DNA of 64,000 bases from Thermoplasmata archaeon (GTDB taxonomy: Archaea > Thermoplasmatota > Thermoplasmata > Halarchaeoplasmatales > Halarchaeoplasmataceae), in contig PWHR01000041.1 of assembly GCA_003554965.1 (NCBI GenBank), forward strand, positions 78,378 through 142,377. The letters run 5' to 3'. Position 1 is the first letter of the stretch. Each line of letters starts with the position of its first letter. The notes under the pieces were generated by a model. It did not search any database. It was not told the DNA's origin and worked only from the letters and a program-made list of their open reading frames with translations. Below, piece by piece: positions 46,198 through 56,836 of the stretch. A program made the translations under genes and the position numbers.

Positions 46198-48759
46198 ATG
46201 ACAGGATCTATTCCTGAAAATGAAGATAAATACCTAGATGATTGCATCTTCGTTGGGCGAGAAGAAGAGCTTGAAAAACTCAACTCGTACCTGAAAAAAT
46301 TGGAGGAAGGAGAAGGTCAAACCATATTTATTGCGGGAGAACCTGGTGTGGGCAAGTCTAGATTGGCAGTTGAGATAAAAAATAGAGCTAAAGATAAAAA
46401 TGTTGACGTGATGACAGGCGTCTGCAGATCTGAGTTCAGGAGACCATATTTTCCTTTCAGAAAAGCATGGTTTGAAAGCAAAGGAAAACCTCTCCCTTCT
46501 TTGAGAAGGATAAAAAACCAAGATCGAGTGGTAGTAGATAACCAGGATATGTTGGTAGCAAACCGGAATGCGGCCTTTTACGAAACTTTTAAAGAATTGG
46601 AAAAAGAAGCTGACAACACTCCGCACCTGATCGTCCTAGAAGATCTACATCTTGCTGACGAAGGAACTTTGAATCTGTTCAACTATTTGGCGGATAGGCT
46701 CAGCCAGAACCCCATAATTTTTTTAGCGACGTACCAACCTGGAGATGCAGTACCTGGGAGTGCGTTTATAAATATGAAGAACAGACTTTCGAGGAAAAAC
46801 ATATTCGAAGAGATAAATTTAGACCCTCTTTCAATAGAAGAAGTTGAAGTTTTAGCTAAAAAGCTACTGGGTGAAGTCGACATCCCTAAAGATTTTTTAG
46901 AAATTTTGTACGATAAAACAGATGGTAATCCTCTCTTTATCAGAGAAGGTATCCAACATATGGCTGAAGGGGGGCTTATAAATTCCAGCAAAGATAGATA
47001 CCCCCGGTCTGAAGAAGAATTCATACTACCTGAGGTGCTTAGTGATGTGGTGGTCCGAAGAACCTACAAATTGAAAAGAGAGGTTAGAAAGATTTTACAG
47101 TTGGGTAGCGTCATCGGAGAAAAGATACCTTTTTCCTTACTAGTAGAAGCTTCAGACCTGGAGGAAATGGTCGTTTTGGATCATGTAGACGCACTGATAG
47201 ACCATAATCTCTGGTTAGAGACCGAGGATGGGTCATTTAGGTTTTCCCATGATATCATGAGAGATATCATATATGACGGGTTGGGGAGATGGGTCGAAAA
47301 ACAGAGATTACATAAAAAAGTAGTAGATGCGGTGAAAGTGGTCTATGAAGATGAAATAGAAGACAAATATCCTTCCATGGCTGATCACTTACACCAGGCC
47401 GAAGAATATAAAAAAGCGGTGGAATATTATGTCGAATCTGCGAAAATAGCAGAGAGTATCTATGCATATGAAGATGCTATCGAGATGTATGAAAACGCTT
47501 TAGATATCTCTGAAAAAAGGATAGAAAGTAAAGAGACTAAGATCGAGATAATCAAAGAACTAGCACAAGCTTACAGGTTGATCGGTAGATACGAAAGAAG
47601 TGGGACGCTTTTGAAAAGGTCTATGATTTGGACCTCTGATTCCGAAGAAGAACAAAGAATCAACCTGTTGATAGTTACGGGATTATTGGAGCAAGGTAAG
47701 ATCGAAGAGGGACTCGATATCATAGAGAAGAGATTATCACTTGAGCCTGAAGACTCCGTATTGAAGGGAGAGTTTCTGAGTAAAAAAGGATGGGGGCTTT
47801 TGAGAAGTGGTAAGTTCAAAAAGGCACGCGAATTTTTTGAAAAGGAAAGAGAACTCGCTGAAGAAATTCAGGATGAACATTTGATAGCTCAGTCCCATCA
47901 TGATATAGGAGGTTCTGCCTTAAAACAGCAGAATTTTGAGGAGGCAAAAAAGCACCTCGAAAAAGCTAGGGAGATAAAAGAAGAATTAGGTGATCCGAGC
48001 GATCTGACTAAAACCCTTAATAGTTTAGCAGGAGTATATTATTTTAAAGGATTATATGATAAAGCACTCGACGAATTCCACGATTGTTTGAATCTATATG
48101 AAGAGATGGGCGACAAAGCAAAGATGACCATCGTAAACAATAATATAGGTATGACCTATCAAAAACAGGGCGATTTGGAACAGGCCTTGGAATATCTTAA
48201 TAAAAGTCTAGAACTGGCAGAGCAAACGAACAATGAATTTGAAAAAAGTCGAGTGATCGTGAACCAAGGGCTCACGTACATGGTAAAAGATGAAATTGAA
48301 AAAGCAGCAGAACTCCTGGAAAAAGGACATCGACTAGCTGAATCTTCTGGCAACTTGGATAAAAAAGTCGAGGGTGAATATTTATTAGGTATTTTAAAAA
48401 TAAAAAATGAGGATGTCTCTCAAGCGGAAGGAAATTTGAAAAAGCTTAGGGAAGGTATTTCAGAAAGAGATGTAGATAAAGATGAAGGACTAGTCGAGTT
48501 ACTAGAAGGTCTGATCCGCCGAGAAAAAGGAGAATTAAAAGAAGCTAGATCGCTTCTTGAAGGGGCGCTTGATATCTTCGCTAGTATCGATGCACTGGAT
48601 AAAAAGGCGATCACATTATACGAATTAGGTAAACTTCAGGACGAATTGGGTGAGAAAGAAGAATGTAGAGAAAATATCAGAAATGCATTAACTCATTTTG
48701 AAAAAAATGGTATGAGGTTCTGGATAGCACGATGTGAAGAAGCTCTCGAAGAAGAATAA
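46198..48759 (+). CDS. STAND/AAA_16-type NTPase - TPR protein (paralog 3, no N-terminal wHTH)
   Basis: FVGREEELEKL; GEPGVGKSRLA; LIVLEDLHLAD; ILQLGSVIGEKIPFSLL; TPRs. Confidence 0.88.
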   Translation: MTGSIPENEDKYLDDCIFVGREEELEKLNSYLKKLEEGEGQTIFIAGEPGVGKSRLAVEIKNRAKDKNVDVMTGVCRSEFRRPYFPFRKAWFESKGKPLPSLRRIKNQDRVVVDNQDMLVANRNAAFYETFKELEKEADNTPHLIVLEDLHLADEGTLNLFNYLADRLSQNPIIFLATYQPGDAVPGSAFINMKNRLSRKNIFEEINLDPLSIEEVEVLAKKLLGEVDIPKDFLEILYDKTDGNPLFIREGIQHMAEGGLINSSKDRYPRSEEEFILPEVLSDVVVRRTYKLKREVRKILQLGSVIGEKIPFSLLVEASDLEEMVVLDHVDALIDHNLWLETEDGSFRFSHDIMRDIIYDGLGRWVEKQRLHKKVVDAVKVVYEDEIEDKYPSMADHLHQAEEYKKAVEYYVESAKIAESIYAYEDAIEMYENALDISEKRIESKETKIEIIKELAQAYRLIGRYERSGTLLKRSMIWTSDSEEEQRINLLIVTGLLEQGKIEEGLDIIEKRLSLEPEDSVLKGEFLSKKGWGLLRSGKFKKAREFFEKERELAEEIQDEHLIAQSHHDIGGSALKQQNFEEAKKHLEKAREIKEELGDPSDLTKTLNSLAGVYYFKGLYDKALDEFHDCLNLYEEMGDKAKMTIVNNNIGMTYQKQGDLEQALEYLNKSLELAEQTNNEFEKSRVIVNQGLTYMVKDEIEKAAELLEKGHRLAESSGNLDKKVEGEYLLGILKIKNEDVSQAEGNLKKLREGISERDVDKDEGLVELLEGLIRREKGELKEARSLLEGALDIFASIDALDKKAITLYELGKLQDELGEKEECRENIRNALTHFEKNGMRFWIARCEEALEEE

Positions 48760-48853
48760 GGGTTCATTAGACTCTTTTGACTAATATTAAATACTATCGG
48801 GGTAATGGTCTAAAGACGAGAGTTATAACCGATCGTAAGGTTGTGAGGATAAC

Positions 48854-50497
48854 ATGGTCGAAGATTTAAACGAAAGATTTGAAGAATTTGAAGAAGAAGT
48901 TTTTGAGACCTTTATGGAGAGAAATCCAACGATGGCCACCCACCTAGGTGTCCACGAATACGACGATCAACTCCCTGATTTATCTAAAGAAAGAAGGTTA
49001 GAAGATATTGAACTTCTTGAAGGATGGTTGGAAAGGCTTGATGACTTCGACGAGGAGAAGTTGAACGATGATAATAAGCTAGCTAAAAAATTAGGTATGC
49101 ACATCTTCGAACTTCAGCTGTTTTGGATGAAGGAGATCGAATTGTGGAAGCAGAATCCGTCCGCTCCTAATACTATCGGTAGTTCTATATTTCCTCTACT
49201 GAAAAGAGAATTTGATCCTGTAGAAGAAAGATTGAAGAGTATAAAGGGTAGGATAGAAGAGATACCAAGGGTGCTTCAAGAGGAAAGGTCGAAACTTGAG
49301 GAACCTGTAAAATTATGGATAGACGTTGCTGTAGAATCCGCCAAGCAGCTGCCGATGCTTTTCAAACTGGTCCAGATGCTTATGAAAGAAAACGATTCTT
49401 TCAACCAGGAAGATCTTTCAGAGTTAAGCGAAGCGATAAACCAGGCGGATTCTGCTCTAGAAGAGTATATCGATTGGTTAGAGGCTAAAAGGAAAGATGC
49501 CAAGGAAGATTACTCGATAGGTGAAGAAAGATTTGAAGAACTTTTGAAAAAGAGAAAATTGGGTTACGATTCCTATGAGATACTCCAGATAGGAGAAGAA
49601 CTGCTGGAAAAAGCACAGAATGATATGGAAAAGTACGCAGAGAAGATCGATGCCGATGAAGATGTCAAAACTGTCCTTGAAGAAGTTAAATCCAAAACCC
49701 CAGAAAGCTTCGAGGAAGCTCTGAAATGGTATGAGGAAGGTTTGACGGACGCGAAGAAGTTTATCGAAGAGAAGGACCTAGCGAGTATTGTGGAAGATGA
49801 AGAGATAGAGGTCACTGAGACTCCCGAGTACATGAGGAATATAATCCCATTTGCAGCTTACATCCCTCCGGCAAAGTTTGATGACACAAAAGAAGGTATA
49901 TACGTTGTGACACCACCGGAGGATCCGGAAAGATTGAATAATTACTCTTACTGGGACGTGAGAAACACGACGGTTCATGAAGGCTATCCCGGTCATCATC
50001 TTCAGATGGCTTCCGCCACTACGAACGATGATGTTTTCCGCATATTCTCCCAGGCGGTTGAAACCGTCGAAGGATGGGCCCATTACTGTGAAGAGATGAT
50101 GAAAAAAAATGGTTTCGACGACACTCCGGAGGCTTGGCTTATCCAGACCAACGACGTGGTTTGGAGAGCTGCTAGAATAATCGTGGATGTGAAACTAAGC
50201 ACCGGAAATATGTCATTCGAGGAAGCAGTGGATTTTCTTGTTGAAACAGTAAATATGGACAGGAAAGATGCGGAGAAAGAAGTTAAGAGGTACACCCAGA
50301 ACCCAGCCTATCAGTTGAGCTATCTTCTAGGTAAAGAGATGATCAAGGAATTGAAACAAGATGTAAAGGAAAAGATGGGGGATGCATACAGTGAAAAGTT
50401 CTTCCACGATACCATACTTTTCGCCGGTAGTGTACCTATGAGATATCTAGAGGATATATTTAAAAGAAAGGTAGAGGAAAAGTTAGAAAAGCAGTGA
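48854..50497 (+). CDS. DUF885-family (putative M3-like zinc carboxypeptidase) protein
   Basis: TTVHEGYPGHHLQ metal-binding motif, VEGWAHYCEEMM, CDS length 547 aa. Confidence 0.88.
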   Translation: MVEDLNERFEEFEEEVFETFMERNPTMATHLGVHEYDDQLPDLSKERRLEDIELLEGWLERLDDFDEEKLNDDNKLAKKLGMHIFELQLFWMKEIELWKQNPSAPNTIGSSIFPLLKREFDPVEERLKSIKGRIEEIPRVLQEERSKLEEPVKLWIDVAVESAKQLPMLFKLVQMLMKENDSFNQEDLSELSEAINQADSALEEYIDWLEAKRKDAKEDYSIGEERFEELLKKRKLGYDSYEILQIGEELLEKAQNDMEKYAEKIDADEDVKTVLEEVKSKTPESFEEALKWYEEGLTDAKKFIEEKDLASIVEDEEIEVTETPEYMRNIIPFAAYIPPAKFDDTKEGIYVVTPPEDPERLNNYSYWDVRNTTVHEGYPGHHLQMASATTNDDVFRIFSQAVETVEGWAHYCEEMMKKNGFDDTPEAWLIQTNDVVWRAARIIVDVKLSTGNMSFEEAVDFLVETVNMDRKDAEKEVKRYTQNPAYQLSYLLGKEMIKELKQDVKEKMGDAYSEKFFHDTILFAGSVPMRYLEDIFKRKVEEKLEKQ

Positions 50498-50505
50498 AAA
50501 GCGAT

Positions 50506-51021
50506 TCATTCCAGCAGGTCATCCGCGCTTATCAAAGATATCAGTTCCACTCCTTCTTCTCTCAATCTTTTTTCAGCACCTTCGTTCCTGTCGACTACAA
50601 CCAAGACTTTTTCGACCTCGGCTCCCAAATCTCTCAACACTTTGACGGTTTCAACGGCCGATCCTCCAGTGGTTGTTACATCCTCCACCACCGTGACTTT
50701 CTCTCCTTCGGTCAATTTGCCTTCCAACCTGCCTTCTGTTCCGTGCCCCTTGCTCTCTTTTCTTATCATCAGAAAAGGTTTTTCTGTCTCTAGAGAGACC
50801 GCTGAGGCGATCGGGACCGCACCCAGCTCCATACCTGCTATCTTATCACTTTCTACGTATTTAGACATTTCAGAGGCTATCTTTTTGAGTATCTCCGGTT
50901 CAGTACTCGCAAGCTTTATGTCTACATAGTAACTGCTCTTCTTGCCCGAGGTCAGCGTGAACTCACCATACTTTATCGCTCCACAATTTTCCAACATTTC
51001 CTTCAACATATTTCTCACCAT
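50506..51021 (-). CDS. pyrE: Orotate phosphoribosyltransferase
   Basis: GEFTLTSGKKSSYYVDIK; VTVVEDVTTTGGSAVETV. Confidence 0.95.
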   Translation of the reverse strand: MVRNMLKEMLENCGAIKYGEFTLTSGKKSSYYVDIKLASTEPEILKKIASEMSKYVESDKIAGMELGAVPIASAVSLETEKPFLMIRKESKGHGTEGRLEGKLTEGEKVTVVEDVTTTGGSAVETVKVLRDLGAEVEKVLVVVDRNEGAEKRLREEGVELISLISADDLLE

Positions 51022-51563
51022 GGTTCTTTCTTCAATCCAAGTTTGTATCCGATTATATTAACCCCTCGGTGAAGAACGGGTAACATGAGGATTATAATGA
51101 TGGTGCCGAGTATCCCGGGATAATCAAGATATATATAGGCGAACCAATCATGGCTTACTATATAAGTCAACAAGAAGGCTCCGACAACAAAATCGTATCT
51201 ATCGATGATCGGAGATTTACTCCCTCTAGCTTTTCCCAGCCTTCTCTTGACAAAACTTCCCCCTATATCCCCAAAAAGTGATCCGAATGAGAGTGATAAT
51301 ATCGCTATCAAACCACCAGGTAAAGACGGATAGATAGATATAAATGGATTAAAGATAAAGTGGAGTACAATACCGATCAGAGCTGCAGAAAGACCTCCTC
51401 CCAATAGACCTTTCCACGTCTTGCCGTCTCCAAATATTCTTTTTCCCCTCCATATTTTTCCTCCATCGATCGGTGCACCTCCTCCAAATACCACAGCTAA
51501 TGAATTAGCTATCATCGCCGGTATGAATGATATTATCACCACTAATACATCTCCTGCCATCAT
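51015..51563 (-). CDS. carS: CDP-archaeol synthase
   Basis: MMAGDVLVVIISFIPAMIANSLAVVFGGGAPIDGGKIWRGKRIFGDGKTWKG; start trimmed from the ORF-track ATG at 51716, whose extra N terminus overlaps the creatininase gene. Confidence 0.9.
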   Translation of the reverse strand: MMAGDVLVVIISFIPAMIANSLAVVFGGGAPIDGGKIWRGKRIFGDGKTWKGLLGGGLSAALIGIVLHFIFNPFISIYPSLPGGLIAILSLSFGSLFGDIGGSFVKRRLGKARGSKSPIIDRYDFVVGAFLLTYIVSHDWFAYIYLDYPGILGTIIIILMLPVLHRGVNIIGYKLGLKKEPW

Positions 51564-51577
51564 ATCAAATCCTGATT

Positions 51578-52336
51578 TTAATCTAGTCTCATAACCACTT
51601 CTATCCTCTTCTTCAACCTTTCTATCCCTGCCTCCCACAATTTTTCGCCTTTTTCTTTGGTAGCTCTCTCGGGATCTCCTAACACACCGGTTCCGGTCAA
51701 TTCGTGGGTGTTCCAAGCGAAGGAAAATTCGGGATCGTTATCGAATTCGAGTTCTTGGTCCGGAAACTCCATCTCCTTTTCAGGTATCATCCTTTCATCC
51801 AAAAGGTTTTCACGTGCGGCCAACACCAATGAAGTTTCGAATTCCCCCGCGTGCACGTCGTTTTCACTATCTACCAATTCCTCTTTTTCTGGATCCATCA
51901 GTTTAAAAGAATCGATGAAAACATCCATGCCCGTTTCCTTTTTCAACTTCCTCGCAGCCATCTCTATTGTCGACTCGTTACCTCCGTGCCCTGTAAATAT
52001 TATCAGTTTTTTGAAACCGTTCTGCAATACTGATTGTCCTATATTGACGATTAAGTCTTCAAATGTATTAGGTTCGATAGTCACGGTCCCAGGAAACCCC
52101 ATATGATGCTCGCTGACCCCGTAAGGTATCAAAGGGAGGATCGGTGGTCTAGGAGTTTCTAAACGTTTGACCGCCTTTTCGACGATATATTCAGCATCGT
52201 AACTGTCGGTATCCAAAGGGAGATGAGGGCCGTGTTGTTCCAAACTACCGATAGGGAGAATTGCGGTATCGATCATCTCAGCTCTCTTATTCAATTCCCA
52301 ACGATTCATCTCGCCCCATCTGATCTTCTCTTCCAT
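51578..52336 (-). CDS. Creatininase/ArfB-like amidohydrolase
   Basis: AILPIGSLEQHGPHLPLDTD; FTGHGGNES; DVHAGEFETSLVLA. Confidence 0.88.
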   Translation of the reverse strand: MEEKIRWGEMNRWELNKRAEMIDTAILPIGSLEQHGPHLPLDTDSYDAEYIVEKAVKRLETPRPPILPLIPYGVSEHHMGFPGTVTIEPNTFEDLIVNIGQSVLQNGFKKLIIFTGHGGNESTIEMAARKLKKETGMDVFIDSFKLMDPEKEELVDSENDVHAGEFETSLVLAARENLLDERMIPEKEMEFPDQELEFDNDPEFSFAWNTHELTGTGVLGDPERATKEKGEKLWEAGIERLKKRIEVVMRLD

Positions 52337-52478
52337 GGAACGGTATTAGCTTCCTATTTTTACTTTTTTCGTAATCCCGGTGAAAAAAGCTGCGGCTCAT
52401 TTTTAGGCCTCTCCTCCTAATCCGTCCGGTAAAAGAAAACACTTATTAACCAAAGAAACACTGGCAGTTCTGATAACC

Positions 52479-53924
52479 ATGACTTTCGAAAAAGGTGTTA
52501 GTTTCGATGACGTGCTTTTAGCCCCTAAAAGGACTGATCTGGAAAGGGATGAGGTTGATACTTCAACTGAGTTAACTGATAATATAAAGATGAAAGTTCC
52601 AGTCTTAAGCTCTCCGATGGATAAGGTCACCGCCGATGAGATGGCCATAGCCATGGCTAGAGAAGGTGGATTAGGTATTATACACCGCAATCTCGACATC
52701 AAGAATCAGGTCCAGATGGTAAAAAAAGTGAAAAGATCGGAAAATTGGATAATAAGAAATCCTTACGTAGTTTCTCCAGATTTAAAAGCTAGAAAAGCTA
52801 AAAAGATCATGGAAGACAAAGATATTTCTGGTTTGCCCGTAGTGAAGGGAGACAAACTGATCGGCATCGTAACAAAAAGGGATCTGCGTTTTGAAACTGA
52901 GCTTGATAAAGATGTCAACGAAGTTATGAGCCATGATCTGATAACCGCAGGACCTGATACAGGGATGGAAGAAGCAAAATCCATACTCAATAAAAATAAG
53001 ATAGAAAAACTCCCACTTGTTGATGAGAACGACGAACTCGAAGGGCTTATCACAGTTAGAGATATCGAAAAGAAGAAACAACATCCCCAAGCGACTCTAG
53101 ACGAAAATGGTCAGCTTATGGTGGGAGGCGCAGTAGGTCCTGACGAGTTCGGTAGAGTGGAAGCACTTGTTGAAGCAGGAGTGGATTTGATAATCGTTGA
53201 CACAGCTCACGGCAACTCTGATTTCGTCATAAACTCTACAGAAAACATAGTGGAAAGTTTCGATGTAGATGTGATGGCAGGGAACATAGCTACCACAGAA
53301 GGGGCTGAAGCTTTGATAGATATAGGTGTGGATTCACTCAGAGTCGGTATAGGACCAGGCTCTATTTGTACTACCAGGATCGTCTCTGGTATCGGCGTCC
53401 CTCAGATAACAGCTATTCAGAAAGCCTATGAGGCGACGAAAAATAACGGAGTTTCAATAGTTGCTGATGGGGGCATCAGATACAGTGGTGATGCGGCTAA
53501 AGCCCTGGCATGTGGGGCAGATTCAGTAATGCTGGGAAACATGTTAGCCGGTACGGAAGAGGCTCCGGGCAGAGTAGTTTTCCGAGGGGGAAGAAAATAC
53601 AAAGAATACAGAGGCATGGCTTCTATTTCCGCATTGGAGATGAGAGAAAAGAACAGATACGGACAGGACTTTGAAAAGAGAGAAGAATACGTACCAGAGG
53701 GTGTGGAAGGTTTAGTTCCGTATAAGGGAACTGTTTCAGAAGTACTTCATCAACTGGTCGGAGGAATACGTTCCAGCATGGGGCATCTAGGTGCTAGAAC
53801 CATTGAGGAGATGCGCGAGGCAGAATTATATGAGATCTCCGAAGGTGGAAAAGAGGAGAGTTACCACCACAACGTGGAGATAACTGAAGACACTCCTAAC
53901 TATCACTGGAGAGGTAGAAGGTAA
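52479..53924 (+). CDS. guaB: IMP dehydrogenase with CBS domains
   Basis: [59 protein letters not shown]. Confidence 0.97.
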   Translation: MTFEKGVSFDDVLLAPKRTDLERDEVDTSTELTDNIKMKVPVLSSPMDKVTADEMAIAMAREGGLGIIHRNLDIKNQVQMVKKVKRSENWIIRNPYVVSPDLKARKAKKIMEDKDISGLPVVKGDKLIGIVTKRDLRFETELDKDVNEVMSHDLITAGPDTGMEEAKSILNKNKIEKLPLVDENDELEGLITVRDIEKKKQHPQATLDENGQLMVGGAVGPDEFGRVEALVEAGVDLIIVDTAHGNSDFVINSTENIVESFDVDVMAGNIATTEGAEALIDIGVDSLRVGIGPGSICTTRIVSGIGVPQITAIQKAYEATKNNGVSIVADGGIRYSGDAAKALACGADSVMLGNMLAGTEEAPGRVVFRGGRKYKEYRGMASISALEMREKNRYGQDFEKREEYVPEGVEGLVPYKGTVSEVLHQLVGGIRSSMGHLGARTIEEMREAELYEISEGGKEESYHHNVEITEDTPNYHWRGRR

Positions 53925-54037
53925 AGAATAGTAACGAACTCCTATTACCTTTCGATACGACCGTTTATATTAGCTTCTATCTCTTCCTGTATCATCACCA
54001 ATCGACACACTAAATCTTTTACTGAGTTGTAACCTGT

Positions 54038-54904
54038 TTAACGATATTTTCTATTGTGCCGAATATTTTCCGCTGCTTTCATTCCAGCTGCGACGCCCAT
54101 CCCCCAGCTTAAAGACGCCTGTCTGTAAGTGCCCAAAACCGTGCTCCCTATAACAAAAAGTTTTTCCTCCTCCGTTTCTCCAGTAGGAAATTCAACTTCC
54201 TGAGGATCAAAATCATAAAAAATTTCGGGAAACCGCGGTTCCCTGCCGATAGCGGTTATGACTTCATCGGCTCTGAATTCACCTTCTTCGGTCTGGAGGT
54301 AGAACTCCTCGTCACACTTTTGTATCTTCTCTGGTTCTGTCTTAATTTCCTTTACCCCTTTTTCTTCAGCCCTTTTTACCAGAACCGGCAAAGCCTTAGG
54401 TGCACTTCTTCTCATGATCATGACTTCTCCACCTAATCTTTTGACCCTCAGAGCGTAGTCATAGGCGGCATCGCCCCCTCCGATTATTATGATCTTTTCA
54501 CCGGAATGATCTCTCCAGTCAGGATGTGTAATTTCACCCTCAAATCCCATTTTTATTGGTTGTGTTCCCGTAGCTAGTATCAAGATTGAGGCTTTTTCGA
54601 TATCGTTATCAAGGTTCAAAGAGAAGCTATTTTGTATACTCTCTATACCTATTACTTCCTCATTCCTTACAGTGATACCGTACTTAGAGACTATCTTCCT
54701 GAACTCCTCCACCATGTACTTCCCTTCCCTTCCAATAAAGCCAGGAAAATTCTCTATCTTATTGGCCTGGTAGATCAGACCTCCTACTCTTTCTTTTTCG
54801 AAAACTACTATCTCGTCGATCCCTTCGCGTACCAGCTGCTGAGCTGCCGCTATACCGGCTGGTCCAGCACCTACTACTGCAACCTCTCTTTCGCTTCTTG
54901 GCAT
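54038..54904 (-). CDS. Thioredoxin-reductase-like FAD/NAD(P)-dependent oxidoreductase
   Basis: VAVVGAGPAGIAAAQQLVREG; IIIIGGGDAAYDYALRVKRLGG; start trimmed from 54931. Confidence 0.85.
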   Translation of the reverse strand: MPRSEREVAVVGAGPAGIAAAQQLVREGIDEIVVFEKERVGGLIYQANKIENFPGFIGREGKYMVEEFRKIVSKYGITVRNEEVIGIESIQNSFSLNLDNDIEKASILILATGTQPIKMGFEGEITHPDWRDHSGEKIIIIGGGDAAYDYALRVKRLGGEVMIMRRSAPKALPVLVKRAEEKGVKEIKTEPEKIQKCDEEFYLQTEEGEFRADEVITAIGREPRFPEIFYDFDPQEVEFPTGETEEEKLFVIGSTVLGTYRQASLSWGMGVAAGMKAAENIRHNRKYR

Positions 54905-55515
54905 GTTAATATCTCCGCTATCCCGTGGCATAGGGCCTTTAAGGCGGAAACGTGGGTCTCTTCCGTTGCGGTAGCAGTTCCGTCAGCCAGGAAGAATACC
55001 CTGTAATCTCTAACGAAGGCATCCCTTGCGGTTGTCGCGCAGCACATGTCCGTCATGACCCCTCCTATCACCACGTTTTCTACATCCTCAAGAATACTAT
55101 CAAGATCAGTCCTGTAAAAAGAGGAATATCTCGGTTTTACCACGACACTCCCCTCGACTTCGATCCTCTCGTCTATCTCCGCTTCAGGACCTTCTCTTAT
55201 TATATCTCTCCACCATTCTTCCATCACTCCTTCATCACCCTCTTCTTGCACAGTTCTTGTATAGATGACCTTACCGCCATGATGATCGTAGAATTCGACC
55301 AGCTCATTTAAATTTTCGATGATCGTCTCTCCTGAAGGTAGGTAAGCGTGAGATTCAGGTGAAAGAAAAAAGCTCTGCATGTCTATTATGAGGAGAGCGC
55401 TATCTTTTATCTTCAGCTTTTCAGACCATCTTTTCCTGAATGGCAGTTCTTCAATCCACTCTTCTGCCTTCGCTTTCAATTCGGAAGTATCCATCTCATG
55501 GTATGACATATTCAC
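54874..55515 (-). CDS. Isochorismatase-like cysteine hydrolase
   Basis: ALLIIDMQSFF; VVIGGVMTDMCCATTARDAFVRDYRVFFLADGTAT. Confidence 0.9.
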   Translation of the reverse strand: MNMSYHEMDTSELKAKAEEWIEELPFRKRWSEKLKIKDSALLIIDMQSFFLSPESHAYLPSGETIIENLNELVEFYDHHGGKVIYTRTVQEEGDEGVMEEWWRDIIREGPEAEIDERIEVEGSVVVKPRYSSFYRTDLDSILEDVENVVIGGVMTDMCCATTARDAFVRDYRVFFLADGTATATEETHVSALKALCHGIAEILTCQEAKERLQ

Positions 55516-56435
55516 ACCTTTTCTTTTTCGCCTCTACTCTCTTCAAAATGAGAAAGAAGTATCTGACCGCAGTTACTCTTTATCTCATTCTCCTTCAATT
55601 CACCTATACTCAGGTAAACCTCGAAAGGCCCATCCTTCAGTTCCTCGATAACCGGATACTTCTGTGCCTCATCCGAGGTGAAAACGTTGATGAGTTCGTT
55701 CTTCCTGGCATTGCAAGTAGGATTTAAAGGGGTTATCTTCAGTGCGAAAACTTCTGGATCGAATGTGCTTTCCAAAACTTCAGGTTCTATCTGACCATTT
55801 TTTGATAAGGCGAAGTTGAGGGTGACTTTCCTTCCGCCAGAATAGAATTCTTCACCGTAGTTAGATATTTTCTCAAGAGACCATTTTTTGTCCGGTATCA
55901 AAAAATCTCTTTCTTCTTTTTCGGTAGAATGTACGGAGAACTGCAACTGGAAATTACCATGATAGACCTTATGGTTCAACTTTTTGAGTTCTCCAAACCA
56001 TTCATCCGTTCCTTCAGGAGCTATCGTAGATATGCAGGGCATGTAATTTTCTGGTGAATATTTTTCCCTGACCGTTTCGATGGTCTTTATCACTGAGTCG
56101 TTCAAGGCGGGATCACCGATCCTTGCGAATTGGACCTTGAATTTATCCGAATTCACCGTATCATAAGAACCGTGCTTCTCCACAAGATAATCGATCTGTT
56201 CCATAATCTCCTCTTTCGTGAGAGGACCCTCATAAAATCTATTGGCATCACAAAATTTGCAGTTCAAAGGACAGCCAGAAAGGCTAGATAGTATCAAAAC
56301 CCATTTATCCGCTCTGCTCTCCACCCCGCCTAAAGACTCTACAAATTCCACATACTTACCATCACCTAGATCGGCAAGATAAGCAGTGGCGACATCCTCG
56401 TCACCTTTCTTTTCCAGTATCTTCATCTTCTTCAC
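55512..56435 (-). CDS. Radical SAM protein (RlmN/Cfr-like)
   Basis: SSLSGCPLNCKFCDANRFYEGPLTKEEIMEQI (CxxxCxxC). Confidence 0.85.
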   Translation of the reverse strand: MKKMKILEKKGDEDVATAYLADLGDGKYVEFVESLGGVESRADKWVLILSSLSGCPLNCKFCDANRFYEGPLTKEEIMEQIDYLVEKHGSYDTVNSDKFKVQFARIGDPALNDSVIKTIETVREKYSPENYMPCISTIAPEGTDEWFGELKKLNHKVYHGNFQLQFSVHSTEKEERDFLIPDKKWSLEKISNYGEEFYSGGRKVTLNFALSKNGQIEPEVLESTFDPEVFALKITPLNPTCNARKNELINVFTSDEAQKYPVIEELKDGPFEVYLSIGELKENEIKSNCGQILLSHFEESRGEKEKV

Positions 56436-56567
56436 CTTGTTGTCAAATAATCTATTCCCGTTTCGAAATAACGGTCTTCTACATCACTACGAAGTTATTT
56501 AAATTTACGCTGAGCTTTATGCCAACAGGGATAATTTTATCAGATCCTATTCGTTATTAGGCTGATC

Positions 56568-56810
56568 ATGAGAACTCCGAGAGACGTGCTTAATGAACTG
56601 AAGTGGAGAAAAGATGAAGATCTAGGTGAAGCAAAAATTTTCTACGTTCATCGAGGAGCTCCAGGTGATTTTAGAACTCTCTCTGGATCAGAAATAGAAG
56701 ATCTTGGCAGGTCTTTCATCAAGTGCGTGGAAGGACACATACCCTACCATCGAGTCTTCAAGATAGAATATGAAGGGGAAATAGAGTTTGAAAGAGAGCG
56801 AGAGAGATGA
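56568..56810 (+). CDS. DUF504 (MJ1316-like RNA-associated) protein
   Basis: MRTPRDVLNELKWRKD...FYVHRGAPGDFRTLSGSEI...IPYHRVFKIEYEG. Confidence 0.85.
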   Translation: MRTPRDVLNELKWRKDEDLGEAKIFYVHRGAPGDFRTLSGSEIEDLGRSFIKCVEGHIPYHRVFKIEYEGEIEFERERER

Positions 56811-56836
56811 TATATGCTCCTGAAACATAGGAAGAT

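Noticed and set aside
39653-48759. Direct assignment of the STAND triplet as an antiviral Avs system
   Set aside because: No effector domain (nuclease, protease, TIR) is visible; the wHTH favours regulation, so defence remains speculative
51564-51716. N-terminal 51 residues of the ORF-track carS product
   Set aside because: Basic low-complexity stretch overlapping the upstream creatininase gene; the internal MMAGD start fits the family
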